Notes: a model not told the origin generated them from the letters alone. Shown: positions 7,496 through 17,469, counted from the stretch's first letter. The stretch: 64,000 nucleotides of DNA from Pontibacter aydingkolensis (GCF_019443125.1 NZ_JAHYXK010000003.1:62001-126000), one strand, 5' to 3'. Program-made: numbers and translations.

Positions 7496-10489
7496 TTAGT
7501 TCTTCATTAACCTCGACTGATACACCTCGTTACCAGCATGGATCTTAATGATGTAAACACCTTTGGCCAGGCTGCTTACTTTACTGTTCAGGTTTTGGTT
7601 TGCATCATGTAGATTTCCGCTTGTCTCGAAAACTCTTCTGCCATCCACGGACCATACGCTTAAGTGTACGTTGCCCTTGGTGGCTCTATCCGGAAGCACC
7701 AGGTTTACGTAATTCGCAGTCGGGTTCGGGTATACTTTAAACTGACCTTTTGTGGCATCGGCAATACCTGTTGTGTTGTCGGTACTCAGGTAAAAACGTG
7801 CCGACACCGGTAAATGATCCGAAGTTGTCGTTCTGAAATTCGCAACACTTTCCAGTAATTGCGACTCGATCATGGTGGAGTTGGCAATGTACTCATCTTC
7901 CAGCGCCTTGTTAATGATTAGGTGGTCCAGAAAGCTATTAAACGAGCCAGACTCATAGGTAGCAGCGCCAGTCAGGCTCAGGCTGTATGTAAGGGTTATA
8001 AAGTTGTTATCCGATACGAATGTATTGAAAGAGGATGGCTGATTTGTGCCCACAACTGATACATCCACATCATCGTTGTAATCGCCAAGTATGATCAGGT
8101 TCGTATTGGCATACTGCGCGTTCAGAGAGTCCTTAAGTACCCGGGCATCATATACACGCCTGTTGTAATCTTCTGTAGGGTTAGTTGTGTTGGCTTTGGC
8201 GTGTATATTTACAACATTGTATAGCTGTTTAACACCGTCTATATCTGCCTCAAACTGCACCATGTACGGCAGGCGGCCACTTGCCCATAATAAAGAGCTG
8301 CTACCAGGGTAATCAGTTAATGTAGTTCTGCCGGCTCTGATATCCTCGTACAGCTTAGAAAGTATTACCTTCTCTTTTTTAACCGTAACAACTTCCGGCT
8401 TGTACAAGAAAGCTACTTTCTGCTCAGAACTGGCCTGCCACGACATGGTCATACTTTCGTAGGCGTAGCCAATTTCGGTGGCAAGTGCACGAAGCTTGTT
8501 TTCGTCTACAATCTCCTGCACACCTATAATATCAGCATTAAGATCTTGAATTACCTTTTTAGCATTCTCATATTGCAAGTCTTCGTTTGTAGGGCCACTG
8601 CTGGTAGACCCGAACCACTCTATGTTCCAGGTAACTACATCAAGTGTTTTGGCTTTAAGTATAGATGAGCCGGATAGCTGCCCGCGCGCTACAGAAGGGC
8701 TGGTGCCACTTGTAAAGCTAACAGGGCCTGCGTTCATGGCCACAGCCGTAAGTGGCTTAAAACGCACATAAACTGTGTTGTTGCCGGCAGCTTCTGCCGG
8801 AGTATAGGTTAATGCAGTGGCAAATGCAGTTCCGTCTTTAGATAGTTCGAAGTTAGCTGGTGCTGCTACGATTACATCCTCTGTAAAACCTCCTGCCTGA
8901 AAAGTAAACTGCTGCGCTGCAGTAGTGTTCCCTACAGCCGTTTCTGCAAAGCTCAGCTTCACAAGGTCGGTTGTTACAAAGTTCTCTACATTCTGCACCT
9001 CAAAGTTATCCAGTGTCCAGCGGGCAGAGGCTGTTGTTGTAGAAGTATAAACAAACGCGATATAGGTATTCGCTGACTTATAGGCCGCAAGGCTCAGGTT
9101 TGCCAGTGTTTCCCAAGCGTCTACGTTGTTGGCAGGCAGTGTTAGAAGATCTGTCCAGGTGGCGGCAGCAGGATTGCCGGAGCCACTGTAATTCGTTGAC
9201 ACTTTAATTACCAGCCCAGCGCCGGAAAATTTGGTTCTGTAGTCTACAGACATTAACGGGATAGAGAATGCGCTGAAGTCCATGGCAGGCGAGACAAGCC
9301 AGTCTTCGTTTTCGTTGCTTGTATTTGTGTAGCCGTTCATTTGCACCCCGTTGCCATCTCTGCCAAAAGTAGTACAAGCCCAGGTTTGTGCTCCGGTTAC
9401 ACTGTACTGCATCCAGCCGCCAACTATGTCAGCGCCGTTTACGCAATTGTTGAAATCCTGCACGTAAGGGCTGAAAGTTAAAACAGAAACTGACAACTCT
9501 GTATCTGTGGCACCTGTACTGGTGTGCAGTATTGTTCCGCTTATAACGCCTGCAGTAGTAGGGGTTACACGAACATATACTTTAGGGTTAGACGCCAGTT
9601 CTGCAGGAGTAAACGCAATGGCGGTTGCAAAGCCACTTGTCGCTGACCTAGACACTTCAAAAGGAGCTTGAGAAGTGATGTTCAGGTTAGCTGTAAGGTT
9701 AGAAGTTGACAAAGTATAATCAGCAACTACAGGGTTGCCAACTAACGTTTCGCCAAGGTTAAGTGAGCTGGGAATAAAGATGGAAGGTGCTGTGCTGTTA
9801 GAGGCAAACTCAATCTTAAAATCATCAATCGCATAAATACCATCCGAACCCACATTGTCAGTATCTACCCATCTGATCCATAAATTGCTTCCGTTGGCCC
9901 AGTTAAGAGCTGTCAGGTCTGCAGCAATATTTGTTTTGTTTGCATCTGCGTTTCCATTAACCGGCCCTGCCGATGTCGATGATTTTAATATCTCATTCAG
10001 GTCTAAACTTGAAACGGCAGTCCAGGTAGCGTTTGCATCGTTAAGGGCTATAGCGTTTAAGCTATACTCAAACTTTACAACTTCATCGTGGTCGTTTCTG
10101 CTGCCAGATCGCCACTGCTCCATTACAGCTGATATTTTGATCAGGTTGAGCGTACTTCCGGTATTGTTTGTAAATGCAGCACCCATAGCCGGAATAGTTG
10201 TGCTGGAGGCCAAAGTACCCAAGGCACGATCAGTACCGGCACCAGCACTGTATATACCGCCAGAACTTGCACTTCCATCCGTATCTACAGGTGAAAGTAC
10301 AGCCCCTGCACTGCCTGTACCTGCATAGCGTAACGCAGTCCAGCCTGAAGGAAAGCCACTGGAGAGATTATCGAAATTCTCTGTATAAGGAGATTGCTGA
10401 AGGTTTATCTGGCCCCATGCATTGCTGCTACCTAAAAAGGCACAGCAAACCAGCACAAGAGCTGTGAGCTTTTGTAATTGTTTGGTCAT
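7496..10489 (-). CDS. Secreted endonuclease/exonuclease/phosphatase-family protein with T9SS sorting domain
   Basis: The protein has 997 residues. Residues 1-27 form a Sec signal peptide (LVLVCCAFLGSSNAWGQ). Residues 28-230 are a jelly-roll-like region ending GSDGIYAIDDFKIEF, which is also present in the next gene. Ig-like modules and a second lectin-like region (WTLDNFEV) follow. From about residue 610 to 880 is an EEP domain with VVTWNIEWFG, IGVQE, ILGDYND, FLDHL and SDHLPV motifs for metal binding and catalysis. The last 90 residues are a type A T9SS C-terminal domain (FKVYPNPTANYVNL through KGVYIIKIHAG). It is predicted to be a cell-surface or secreted nuclease or phosphodiesterase; the substrate is unknown. 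Confidence 0.9.
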   Translation of the reverse strand: MTKQLQKLTALVLVCCAFLGSSNAWGQINLQQSPYTENFDNLSSGFPSGWTALRYAGTGSAGAVLSPVDTDGSASSGGIYSAGAGTDRALGTLASSTTIPAMGAAFTNNTGSTLNLIKISAVMEQWRSGSRNDHDEVVKFEYSLNAIALNDANATWTAVSSLDLNEILKSSTSAGPVNGNADANKTNIAADLTALNWANGSNLWIRWVDTDNVGSDGIYAIDDFKIEFASNSTAPSIFIPSSLNLGETLVGNPVVADYTLSTSNLTANLNITSQAPFEVSRSATSGFATAIAFTPAELASNPKVYVRVTPTTAGVISGTILHTSTGATDTELSVSVLTFSPYVQDFNNCVNGADIVGGWMQYSVTGAQTWACTTFGRDGNGVQMNGYTNTSNENEDWLVSPAMDFSAFSIPLMSVDYRTKFSGAGLVIKVSTNYSGSGNPAAATWTDLLTLPANNVDAWETLANLSLAAYKSANTYIAFVYTSTTTASARWTLDNFEVQNVENFVTTDLVKLSFAETAVGNTTAAQQFTFQAGGFTEDVIVAAPANFELSKDGTAFATALTYTPAEAAGNNTVYVRFKPLTAVAMNAGPVSFTSGTSPSVARGQLSGSSILKAKTLDVVTWNIEWFGSTSSGPTNEDLQYENAKKVIQDLNADIIGVQEIVDENKLRALATEIGYAYESMTMSWQASSEQKVAFLYKPEVVTVKKEKVILSKLYEDIRAGRTTLTDYPGSSSLLWASGRLPYMVQFEADIDGVKQLYNVVNIHAKANTTNPTEDYNRRVYDARVLKDSLNAQYANTNLIILGDYNDDVDVSVVGTNQPSSFNTFVSDNNFITLTYSLSLTGAATYESGSFNSFLDHLIINKALEDEYIANSTMIESQLLESVANFRTTTSDHLPVSARFYLSTDNTTGIADATKGQFKVYPNPTANYVNLVLPDRATKGNVHLSVWSVDGRRVFETSGNLHDANQNLNSKVSSLAKGVYIIKIHAGNEVYQSRLMKN

Positions 10490-10881
10490 AATAACAAGTA
10501 ACTATGAATTGGATTGATTTGCCTTGACAAGTCGGCCTGCCTGTGGTATGCGGATGATGAAACGGAAGGTATGGCCTTGTACTTTTCATTATACAAAACT
10601 AGCAACAATTACTTAATGCTTTATTAATAAAATATTAAGTATTAAGTTTTTACAATAATTTACGACTTAACACTGGAATTATCTTCTAATAACACAAGTA
10701 ATCTTATAGCCTCTGTTATGGCATCTTTTCATATATTCATTAATATAGCTTTTCTAATATAGCAGGTTTTACAGAAGTATAAACCTGCTATTTGTAACTG
10801 ATGTATAAGCTTAGCCACTGACCATAAAAAAAGCCTGCCACTTTAAAAGTAGCAGGCTTCTTAAATACTTTATTTGTATTA
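10490..10881. other. AT-rich spacer with two hairpins
   Basis: This spacer separates two minus-strand T9SS cargo genes. It holds the terminator of the upstream gene (10825-10862) and a second hairpin at about 10760-10791 (AGCAGGTTT paired with AAACCTGCT), whose loop contains an AAGTATA word. No coding potential is seen. The promoter of the 10489 gene should lie at about 10500-10600, but I could not fix a box. Confidence 0.6.
10825..10862 (-). terminator. Terminator of the small T9SS cargo gene
   Basis: On the minus strand, GCCTGCTACTT pairs with AAGTGGCAGGC (one wobble) and is followed by seven T residues. Confidence 0.85.
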
Positions 10882-11901
10882 CTAGTTCTTTAACAACTTA
10901 GTCTGGTATACTTCTTTACCGGCTGTTACATTCACGAAGAACATACCTTTAGATAGAGAAGACATTTTGCTGTTAAGAGACTCCTGTACCTGTGCCTGAG
11001 AACCAGTAGTCTTGAAAAGCTCTTTACCTTCTACAGACCAAACAGTAAGGCTAACTTTCTGAGAACCGATGTGGCCAGGAAGCGAGAATCTTACTTGCTG
11101 GTTCTGCATTGGGTTAGGATAGATACTGAACATGCCTTTTGTAGCGTCAGCGATGCCAGTGGTAGTAGCAGCAACCATTGTCAAACTAAAGTCATCAATA
11201 GCGTATAGTCCATCAGAGCCAAAGTTATCTGGATCGCTCCATCTAATCCAAAGCGTTGCTTCAGGCGCTAATGTTATTCCTGTTATCTGACCGCTAATAT
11301 TTTGCTTATTCGCAGTAGTATTACCATCTATTGCTGCAGCTGTTGTTGTAGTTCTGTTAACCTCTAACTCTACTAAATCCATAGATGTCATTGGAACCCA
11401 TGTTGCATTAGCATCATTTATACCCGTTGCATTAAGACTGTATTCAAATGCAGTAACTTCATTTCCTTCAGGAGTGTTATTTGAACCTGTTTTCCATTGC
11501 TCCATTACGGCAGCAAAATTGATAGTACCTACAGTAGCTGTTGTGCCGTTTGTGAAACCCGCACCAAATCTAACATAAGTAGAACCTGAGCTCAGGCTGC
11601 CGAATGCTCTATCTGTAGCATCAGTAGTTCCTACATTATATATCGCTCCTGAGCTTGCTGAACCATTAGTTACAACAAGATCAATCGGGCCGATTGCAGG
11701 TGGGGTACTTGAAGTACTAGTGGTATGATACCTCACAGCGCTCCAGCCATCAGGGAAAGTAGTTCCAGTAGCACCCATGCCATCAAAATTCTGGGTGTAG
11801 GTAAGAGTTGTTAAATTAACCTGAGCATTCGCCTCTGTGTTCGCCAGGAAAGCAAAGCCTAGCAGCGCAAGGGCAGAAACTTTTTGTAAATGTTTAATCA
11901 T
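10882..11901 (-). CDS. Secreted T9SS-sorted protein, paralogue of the N-terminal module next door
   Basis: The product is 339 residues from the ATG at 11901, chosen because the signal peptide (MIKHLQKVSALALLGFAFLA, cleavage after ANA) starts there; a longer frame would add 13 residues. The mature part is one jelly-roll-like module of about 210 residues followed by a T9SS C-terminal domain (FSIYPNPMQNQQVRF to KGMFFVNVTAG). The module closely resembles residues 28-230 of the 7496-10489 protein: both share GSASSG, AVMEQW, FEYSLNA, NDANATW and SDGLYAIDDF-type blocks. The likely role is surface or secreted binding, perhaps of carbohydrate; no enzyme motif was found. Confidence 0.85.
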   Translation of the reverse strand: MIKHLQKVSALALLGFAFLANTEANAQVNLTTLTYTQNFDGMGATGTTFPDGWSAVRYHTTSTSSTPPAIGPIDLVVTNGSASSGAIYNVGTTDATDRAFGSLSSGSTYVRFGAGFTNGTTATVGTINFAAVMEQWKTGSNNTPEGNEVTAFEYSLNATGINDANATWVPMTSMDLVELEVNRTTTTAAAIDGNTTANKQNISGQITGITLAPEATLWIRWSDPDNFGSDGLYAIDDFSLTMVAATTTGIADATKGMFSIYPNPMQNQQVRFSLPGHIGSQKVSLTVWSVEGKELFKTTGSQAQVQESLNSKMSSLSKGMFFVNVTAGKEVYQTKLLKN

Positions 11902-12096
11902 AAAAGTTTGGATTAGATTTGGTTGATTTTCATACTTCAAAAGAGATGAGTAGGCTGTAGGTAGTTAAGCTCCTGCAATAGGTAAACATCTCATTACAAA
12001 TCTAACCTGATTTTTAATATTTTATGTTATCTATATATTAATTTTTTTGTGTTATAGCCTTAGTTTTCAACATCCTCCCTTAGTTAAGCGTATACT

Positions 12097-13254
12097 CTAG
12101 ATTTGTTCCAGTGCCTGCGCAATATCTTTGATCAGGTATTCCGGGTCTTCGAGGCCAATGTAGAAGCGCACCAGGTTAAATGGCAAACTGGATTTTAAAC
12201 CTCCCTCGGTATAAGAGGCAGCTATCGGGTAAATTAAAGATTCGTGTCCACCCCAGGATGCTGCCATCAGAAAATGTTGCAGTTTATCGCAGAACGCCTC
12301 TACCCTTTTTATGTCATCCGTCTTAAGCAAAACAGAGAACTGTCCTGTGTTATTGCGCAGTTGTTTTTGAGCTAATTTGTACTGCGGATGCGATGGCAGA
12401 AACGGAAAGTATACTTTCTCTACCTTCGGGTGGCTGTCCAGAAAGCTAACCACCTGCCTTGTAGAGGCTGCTATCCGCTCCATCCGGAGGGGCAGTGTTC
12501 TGAGGCCGCGTATGAGTAACCAGGCATCTTGTGGCGGAAGTATGGCACCCAGCGTCATAAATTCACGCTCAAATATCCTGTTTATACTTTCGCGGCGACC
12601 ACAGATCACACCACCCATTACATCGGAGTGTCCGCCAATATACTTGGTGCAGGAGTGTACTACCAGGTCTACTCCCATCGCAATCGGGTTCTGATTTATA
12701 GGGCTGGCAAAGCTGTTGTCGATGATGGTGCTACAGTTATGTTCTTTGGCAATAGCCGCCACAGCGGCAATATCCTGCAGCTCAAAAGTATAAGAGTTGG
12801 GGCTCTCCATGTACAGCAGGCGCGTATTGTGCTTTATGGCGTTTCGGTAATTCTCCGGATCTGTGCCATCTACCATTGTTACCTCCACTCCAAATCTTGG
12901 TAAAAACTTGTTCATCAGGGCATTGGTCCAGAAGTATGGTTTTTTAACAGATACAATGTGATCTCCGGCACTAACCTGCGAAAGTATGGCCGCTGATACC
13001 GCAGCAATGCCGCTACCAAAAGCGATGGCATGCTCCGCTCCCTCAAGGGCCGCTATTTTTTTCTCCAGTATGGTTACGGTTGGGTTATTGCCGCGGGTGT
13101 ACAGGTGCGCTTCGGCCTCGTTTTGTAGCATGCGCCTGAGATCTGCTACGGTGCTGGCTGCAAAATTACTCGTCTGTAGAATGGGTGGAGCAACAGCATT
13201 AAAGTATAGCTCCCGGTCTTCACCTAGCTCATTTAGTATATAAGATAGCTCCAT
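12097..13254 (-). CDS. Cys/Met-metabolism PLP enzyme (cystathionine gamma-synthase/lyase family)
   Basis: The product is 385 residues from the ATG at 13254. A TTG/ATG-type extension to 13332 is open but adds a basic, unconserved leader. The PLP lysine is Lys204 in SCTKYIGGHSD. The family blocks YTRGNNPT, GSGIAA, ESPNS and DNSFASP are all present. The family makes or breaks cystathionine, or forms methionine or homocysteine from acylated homoserine, and the exact reaction cannot be assigned by eye. The gene stands alone; no S-adenosylmethionine riboswitch could be recognised upstream. Cytoplasmic, tetrameric in the family. Confidence 0.88.
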   Translation of the reverse strand: MELSYILNELGEDRELYFNAVAPPILQTSNFAASTVADLRRMLQNEAEAHLYTRGNNPTVTILEKKIAALEGAEHAIAFGSGIAAVSAAILSQVSAGDHIVSVKKPYFWTNALMNKFLPRFGVEVTMVDGTDPENYRNAIKHNTRLLYMESPNSYTFELQDIAAVAAIAKEHNCSTIIDNSFASPINQNPIAMGVDLVVHSCTKYIGGHSDVMGGVICGRRESINRIFEREFMTLGAILPPQDAWLLIRGLRTLPLRMERIAASTRQVVSFLDSHPKVEKVYFPFLPSHPQYKLAQKQLRNNTGQFSVLLKTDDIKRVEAFCDKLQHFLMAASWGGHESLIYPIAASYTEGGLKSSLPFNLVRFYIGLEDPEYLIKDIAQALEQI

Positions 13255-13555
13255 AGTTTCTGGTATCGGTTTCCTCCTCTTACTCCTATTTTGTATCTGT
13301 TGTTTTAAATGCTTGAACCGGCCATACTTCATCTTGAACTCAGGCCACCTTTATACTTTTGCAACAGCTAAATGCTGGATTGTTGGCTATTATAACCTCC
13401 ATACTTTCAACTACTTAATTCTGTATCTGCATAAAGTATAAATTGTTTTTAATAGCATGTATAAGCGCCTGATTTACAATAGTTTAAAAACATAAAACAA
13501 CCTCAATTTTTAGCCACTTTTGCAACTGTAACCGCTTCAGAATTGTTTATAAAAC
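13255..13555. other. Divergent promoter region
   Basis: This AT-rich spacer lies between the divergent PLP-enzyme gene and the 13556 gene. A box CACTTTTG at about 13514-13521 resembles the Bacteroidota -7 element TAnnTTTG with one mismatch and could serve the plus-strand gene. Three AAGTATA-type words lie in the region. No ORF is convincing. Confidence 0.4.
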
Positions 13556-14584
13556 ATGAAAGAGAAAGAAGAAGATAACGTATTTCAGCTTAACCAAAAC
13601 GAGCCTGTTGAGCAGGATAAAGACTGGCAAAAGTCTATCCCGGCGCAGGTGTTTCTGAACTACTTTTTCGCTATCAATTATCATTTACAGCACGGCGAAA
13701 CAAGTGGTGTGGAGCAGCTGGCTTTCCTGAAAGAATCACAGGCCGAGCTTAGTGAACAAGACACAGAAAGAATAAAACGCTACCTGTTAAACTCCTGGAG
13801 CACTGAGTATGCCCTGCGTACAACAGCAGCCTTAGGTGACGAAGCCTATATGCGTAACGCACTTTACTGGACCTTCCCGCAGGCATACTATACTGTGTTC
13901 TCGGGCTTACAGGCTTTCCTGTATACGCGTGGTGTAAAGTCCAGCAACGAGGCACTTATACTTCGTGAGGCTGGCAGGCTGGTAGTTAAAAATGCTTACC
14001 CGAAGGCAATTGGCTTCTACGCATCTGGCCACTACGACGATTTTAACATTCATCGTTTGCCTTTGTCGCATTACAAGCCGGGTTTGCAGATAGCAGGCAA
14101 GGAACTGGAAGCACAGGCACAGATAGGTCAGTTTTTGCGCACTACCCGCCGCCAGAAAGCTAAAAGTATACGGCAGCAGGTACAGGCTAATTCAGCAATA
14201 GCAATCCGTAGCGCTAAAACCGGTGAGGTATTGCAGAAGTTCGGGCCACAGCACTGGCAGCAGTTAACCTGGCGCGTAGGCTATACTACGCTGTTCGACT
14301 TATTGGCGCGTTTGCGTATTTCGTCTTCGCACCGCGAGATAGATCGTTTTGTGCAGGCCGACATCGACTTTAAGCTTTTCCATGAGTCTTTACTCGAGAT
14401 TGTGAGTTACCTGAACGGCATACACGAAAGTTATGTGGCACAGGCCATAGGCATACAGCAGTACGAGGCGTATGTAAAAGAACTGCCGGCTTACCTGCAA
14501 AACTCTTTTGTGGCAGCCAGGTTGCAACAGCACATCAAACCGCTTTTCGGCGACGAAGATTATCAGCTGGGGCAAGCGGCTTAA
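13556..14584 (+). CDS. Protein of unknown function, 342 residues
   Basis: I do not recognise the family. The protein is soluble, mostly alpha-helical, rich in Gln, Tyr, Leu and Ala, and has no signal peptide or membrane segment. Aromatic blocks such as FFAINYHLQHG, YWTFPQAYYTVFSGLQAF and FGPQHWQQLTWRVGYTTLF suggest a compact globular helical fold, not a coiled coil. It is a single-gene unit with its own terminator. Codon use looks like that of its neighbours and the frame is undisturbed over more than 1 kb, so it is a real gene. No catalytic motif is evident. Confidence 0.8.
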   Translation: MKEKEEDNVFQLNQNEPVEQDKDWQKSIPAQVFLNYFFAINYHLQHGETSGVEQLAFLKESQAELSEQDTERIKRYLLNSWSTEYALRTTAALGDEAYMRNALYWTFPQAYYTVFSGLQAFLYTRGVKSSNEALILREAGRLVVKNAYPKAIGFYASGHYDDFNIHRLPLSHYKPGLQIAGKELEAQAQIGQFLRTTRRQKAKSIRQQVQANSAIAIRSAKTGEVLQKFGPQHWQQLTWRVGYTTLFDLLARLRISSSHREIDRFVQADIDFKLFHESLLEIVSYLNGIHESYVAQAIGIQQYEAYVKELPAYLQNSFVAARLQQHIKPLFGDEDYQLGQAA

Positions 14585-14606
14585 AATATACCCTTGTTTA
14601 TACTTC

Positions 14607-14641
14607 AGACTCCTGCAGGTTTATACTTGCAGGAGTTTTTG
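14607..14641 (+). terminator. Terminator after the 13556 gene
   Basis: The stem ACTCCTGCA/TGCAGGAGT encloses a loop with a TATACTT word and is followed by a T-run. Confidence 0.8.
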
Positions 14642-14695
14642 TTTACCGGTGATGAAGGGGATTTGAGTGATTGAAGGGATTTTTTTGCAGCACCA

Positions 14696-14975
14696 GGTCC
14701 AACCACCCCTCTCTCAAACTATATCCGGGATCTTTGATTAGCCTAAGGCGGGGAATTTTCGTATTTCCGGAATTCCTCTCTTGAGAGGGGTAGGGGTGTG
14801 TTTTTACTATGTAGTATTGGCATAACCTCCCTCCTGTCAGGATCCTTAACAGGATGACAAAGAGAAAGATGAGTAGCTAAACTATTATGATTTAAGAAAA
14901 AGGAGTAAGTAAAACTCCCCTCCCTGGTTAAGTCATCGATCCCGGACTTACTTCGGGGCAGGGGTGGTTGGGCCC
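14696..14975. repeat. Palindromic intergenic repeat element, copy A
   Basis: The left end GGTCCAACCACCCCT is mirrored at the right end by AGGGGTGGTTGGGCC. Inside lie a CCTCTCTTGAGAGG-type hairpin and the core words AACCTCCCTCCTGTC and AGGATGACAAAG that recur at 20456-20492, 22560-22616 and 48748-48812. The element of about 280 bp has no ORF and lies in a 548-bp spacer between the 13556 gene and lysS. It looks like a non-autonomous, MITE-like or REP-like element. No target-site duplication was obvious. Confidence 0.7.
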
Positions 14976-15087
14976 ACTACCAGATGCAATCCTGATTAAA
15001 ATAAAGAATTATTCAATATCTACCCTTTCAAACATTCTAACTCTCAAACTCTCTAACGCTTTAACTTTCTAACTCACAATTATTCCT

Positions 15088-15095
15088 TATTTTTG
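15088..15095 (+). promoter_or_regulatory. Candidate -7 promoter box for lysS
   Basis: TATTTTTG is a perfect match to the Bacteroidota sigma consensus TAnnTTTG, 38 bp before the lysS start. No clear TTTG -33 element is seen at the usual spacing, so this is a prediction from one half only. Confidence 0.45.
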
Positions 15096-15132
15096 CACCT
15101 TGATATAAACTACACACTTTTACGATAATTGC

Positions 15133-16680
15133 ATGCAACTGAGCGAACAGGAACTACGCAGACGCCATGAGCGCGAAGAGTTGGAGAAAATGGGCATCAA
15201 CCCATATCCCTCTGAAACATTTGAAGTTACTGCTACTGCCAAAGAGATAAAGGAAAATTTCGATAAGGAGAAGAATAACTACCAGGAAGTAACACTGGCA
15301 GGCCGCCTGATGAGCCGCCGCATTATGGGTAAAGCCTCTTTTGCGGAGCTGATGGATAGCACGGGCCGTATCCAGATCTATGTTTCCAGGGATGATATTG
15401 CTCCGGGCGAGAACAAGGACATGTACAACACCGTGTTCAAGAAAATGCTCGACATCGGTGACTTTATCGGTATCAAAGGCTATGCATTCGTAACGCAGGT
15501 TGGCGAGATATCTGTGCATGTTACAGAACTTATCGTACTTGCAAAATCACTGCGCCCACTGCCAATCGTAAAACGTGAGATAGACGATAACGGCAACGAG
15601 ATCGTACACGATGGCTTTACTGACCCTGAGCTGCGTTATCGCCAGCGCTACGTAGACCTTATCGTGAACCCGCATGTGCGCGAAACTTTCCAGAAGCGCA
15701 CTAAGCTGGTAAACACCATGCGCAACTTCCTTTCTGACAAAGGGTACCTGGAAGTTGAAACGCCAATACTGCAGCCTATACATGGTGGCGCGGCGGCACG
15801 TCCGTTTAAAACGCACCACAACACCCTGGACATGACGCTGTACCTGCGCATTGCCAACGAGTTATACTTAAAGCGCCTGATAGTGGGTGGTTTTGACGGT
15901 GTATTCGAGTTTGCCAAAGACTTCCGCAACGAGGGCATGAGCCGCTTCCATAACCCGGAGTTTACTGTAATGGAGCTTTATGTTACCTACAAAGACTACA
16001 ACTGGATGATGGACCTCGTGGAGGAAATGGTAGAGAAAGTGGCCCTGGCCCTGCACGGTAAAACAGAAGTACAGGTAGGTGAGAATGTGATCAACTTTGC
16101 CCGCCCATGGAAGCGTTATACTATGTTTGAGGCTATTGAGCACTTCACGAAGATCGATATCTCTAACATGGATGAGCCTGAACTGCGCCAGGCTGCTCAG
16201 AAACTAGGCATCCACGTAGACCCAACTATGGGTAAAGCAAAAATCATTGATGAGATATTCGGTGAGACGGCAGAGCCATATTTAATACAGCCAACCTTTA
16301 TCACTGATTACCCTGTAGAGATGAGCCCGCTGGCTAAGAAGCACCGCAGCAAGCCAGGTTTGGTAGAGCGTTTCGAGGCAATTTGCAACGGTAAAGAGAT
16401 CTGCAATGCCTTCTCTGAGCTTAACGACCCTGTTGATCAGCGTGCCCGCTTTGAAGAGCAGTTGGAACTGGCTCGCCGCGGCGACGTAGAAGCCATGGCC
16501 CTTGACGAAGACTTCCTGCGTGCCCTGGAGTATGGCATGCCGCCAACAGCAGGTTTAGGCGTTGGTATAGATCGCTTGAGCATGATCATGACTAACTCCA
16601 ACTCGATTCAGGATGTGTTGTTCTTCCCGCAGATGAAGCCGGAAAAGCAAGACAAAAAAGAAGAGGAAAAAGTAGGCTAA
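15133..16680 (+). CDS. lysS: Lysine--tRNA ligase, class II
   Basis: The 515-residue enzyme charges tRNA-Lys with lysine using ATP in the cytoplasm. The N-terminal anticodon-binding OB domain spans about residues 55-165 ([21 protein letters not shown]). The class II catalytic core follows: motif 1 around [18 protein letters not shown], motif 2 [15 protein letters not shown], and motif 3 at the C terminus ([13 protein letters not shown]). The length is normal for bacterial LysS, with a short basic tail of the type seen in Bacteroidota. It is a monocistronic gene with a converging terminator. Few AAGTATA words occur in it, as in other presumably highly expressed genes here. Confidence 0.97.
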   Translation: MQLSEQELRRRHEREELEKMGINPYPSETFEVTATAKEIKENFDKEKNNYQEVTLAGRLMSRRIMGKASFAELMDSTGRIQIYVSRDDIAPGENKDMYNTVFKKMLDIGDFIGIKGYAFVTQVGEISVHVTELIVLAKSLRPLPIVKREIDDNGNEIVHDGFTDPELRYRQRYVDLIVNPHVRETFQKRTKLVNTMRNFLSDKGYLEVETPILQPIHGGAAARPFKTHHNTLDMTLYLRIANELYLKRLIVGGFDGVFEFAKDFRNEGMSRFHNPEFTVMELYVTYKDYNWMMDLVEEMVEKVALALHGKTEVQVGENVINFARPWKRYTMFEAIEHFTKIDISNMDEPELRQAAQKLGIHVDPTMGKAKIIDEIFGETAEPYLIQPTFITDYPVEMSPLAKKHRSKPGLVERFEAICNGKEICNAFSELNDPVDQRARFEEQLELARRGDVEAMALDEDFLRALEYGMPPTAGLGVGIDRLSMIMTNSNSIQDVLFFPQMKPEKQDKKEEEKVG

Positions 16681-16699
16681 CACCCTACTCCAAGTATAA

Positions 16700-16740
16700 A
16701 AAGAAAGGGCCCCGCAATACTGCAGAGCCCTTTCTTTTTA
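16700..16740. terminator. Bidirectional terminator after lysS
   Basis: The stem AAGAAAGGGC/GCCCTTTCTT with a 16-nt internal loop has A- and T-tracts on its two sides, between converging genes. Confidence 0.8.
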
Positions 16741-16751
16741 TGTTTTATACT

Positions 16752-17204
16752 TTACAAACCCGGAGTTTTGCGGGAGTCGTTTATCATGCGGTTTACTTCT
16801 GTATCGTCCCAGTTCTTGTTTTCACCGGTGCTAGATGCAGTAGTAGTTCTGTTCTGGTTTTTGCTTAGGTTAGGATTAATGTAAGGCTCCTTTTTCTTGC
16901 CTGTCCAGGAGTCTACTTTTGATTTGGTAGATGAATATCCTTTGCTAACCTGATCACCTAACTTAGAGGCAGAGTCGGCTACTTTTTTACGAGTTGCAGT
17001 ACCTTTATCCGGTGCCAGCAAAATACCTGCAATAGCACCTGCCGCAGCACCTGCCAATAAGCCCAGAGCTACTGCACCACCGCTACCACTCTTATTCTTT
17101 TTATATGATGGCGTTTCTTGTTGCTTCATCTGGCGCACAGATGCATTCGTCGTGTAAGTTGATCTATCTTCTCCAAGTGATCTCGTTTCCATTTTAGTTC
17201 TCAT
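16752..17204 (-). CDS. YtxH-type membrane-anchored protein 1
   Basis: The product is 150 residues from the ATG at 17204; a longer open frame to 17246 lacks a good start. A basic, Ser-rich head is followed by a glycine-rich membrane segment (VALGLLAGAAAGAIAGILLA) ending in the family hallmark LAPDKGTATRKKV. A polar, lysine-rich helical tail and a low-complexity C terminus complete it. YtxH-like proteins are small single-pass proteins linked to stress responses in Firmicutes; their molecular role is unclear. This is the most downstream of three YtxH paralogues within 1.7 kb on the same strand, each separated by a spacer. Confidence 0.75.
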   Translation of the reverse strand: MRTKMETRSLGEDRSTYTTNASVRQMKQQETPSYKKNKSGSGGAVALGLLAGAAAGAIAGILLAPDKGTATRKKVADSASKLGDQVSKGYSSTKSKVDSWTGKKKEPYINPNLSKNQNRTTTASSTGENKNWDDTEVNRMINDSRKTPGL

Positions 17205-17327
17205 AGTTGTATTTGTATTTTGTTTACAGTTTAAACTTAAAATCAAAGCCTATTATTGTGCTCTGATATACTTTTAGTAACGGTATACCTGCGCTCAAGG
17301 TTAAAAAACAACATAGGCAAATAAAAC

Positions 17328-17363
17328 AAAAACGCCAGTTGTAGTTAAACAACTGGCGTTTTT
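17328..17363 (-). terminator. Terminator after YtxH-type gene 2
   Basis: A perfect 12-bp stem AACGCCAGTTGT/ACAACTGGCGTT with flanking A and T tracts. It could work in either direction. Confidence 0.85.
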
Positions 17364-17469
17364 CAGGCAAACTTTTTGTGGCCGCCTCAGCAACTATTAT
17401 ACTTCTACAATAGTTTCGGCTACAGAGCTTTTTAGGGCTCTTTTAGTATTGCCTTCATAAATTTATAAT

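Noticed and set aside
13255-13555. S-adenosylmethionine riboswitch before the PLP enzyme gene
   Set aside because: The AT-rich spacer lacks recognisable conserved riboswitch cores or a leader terminator.
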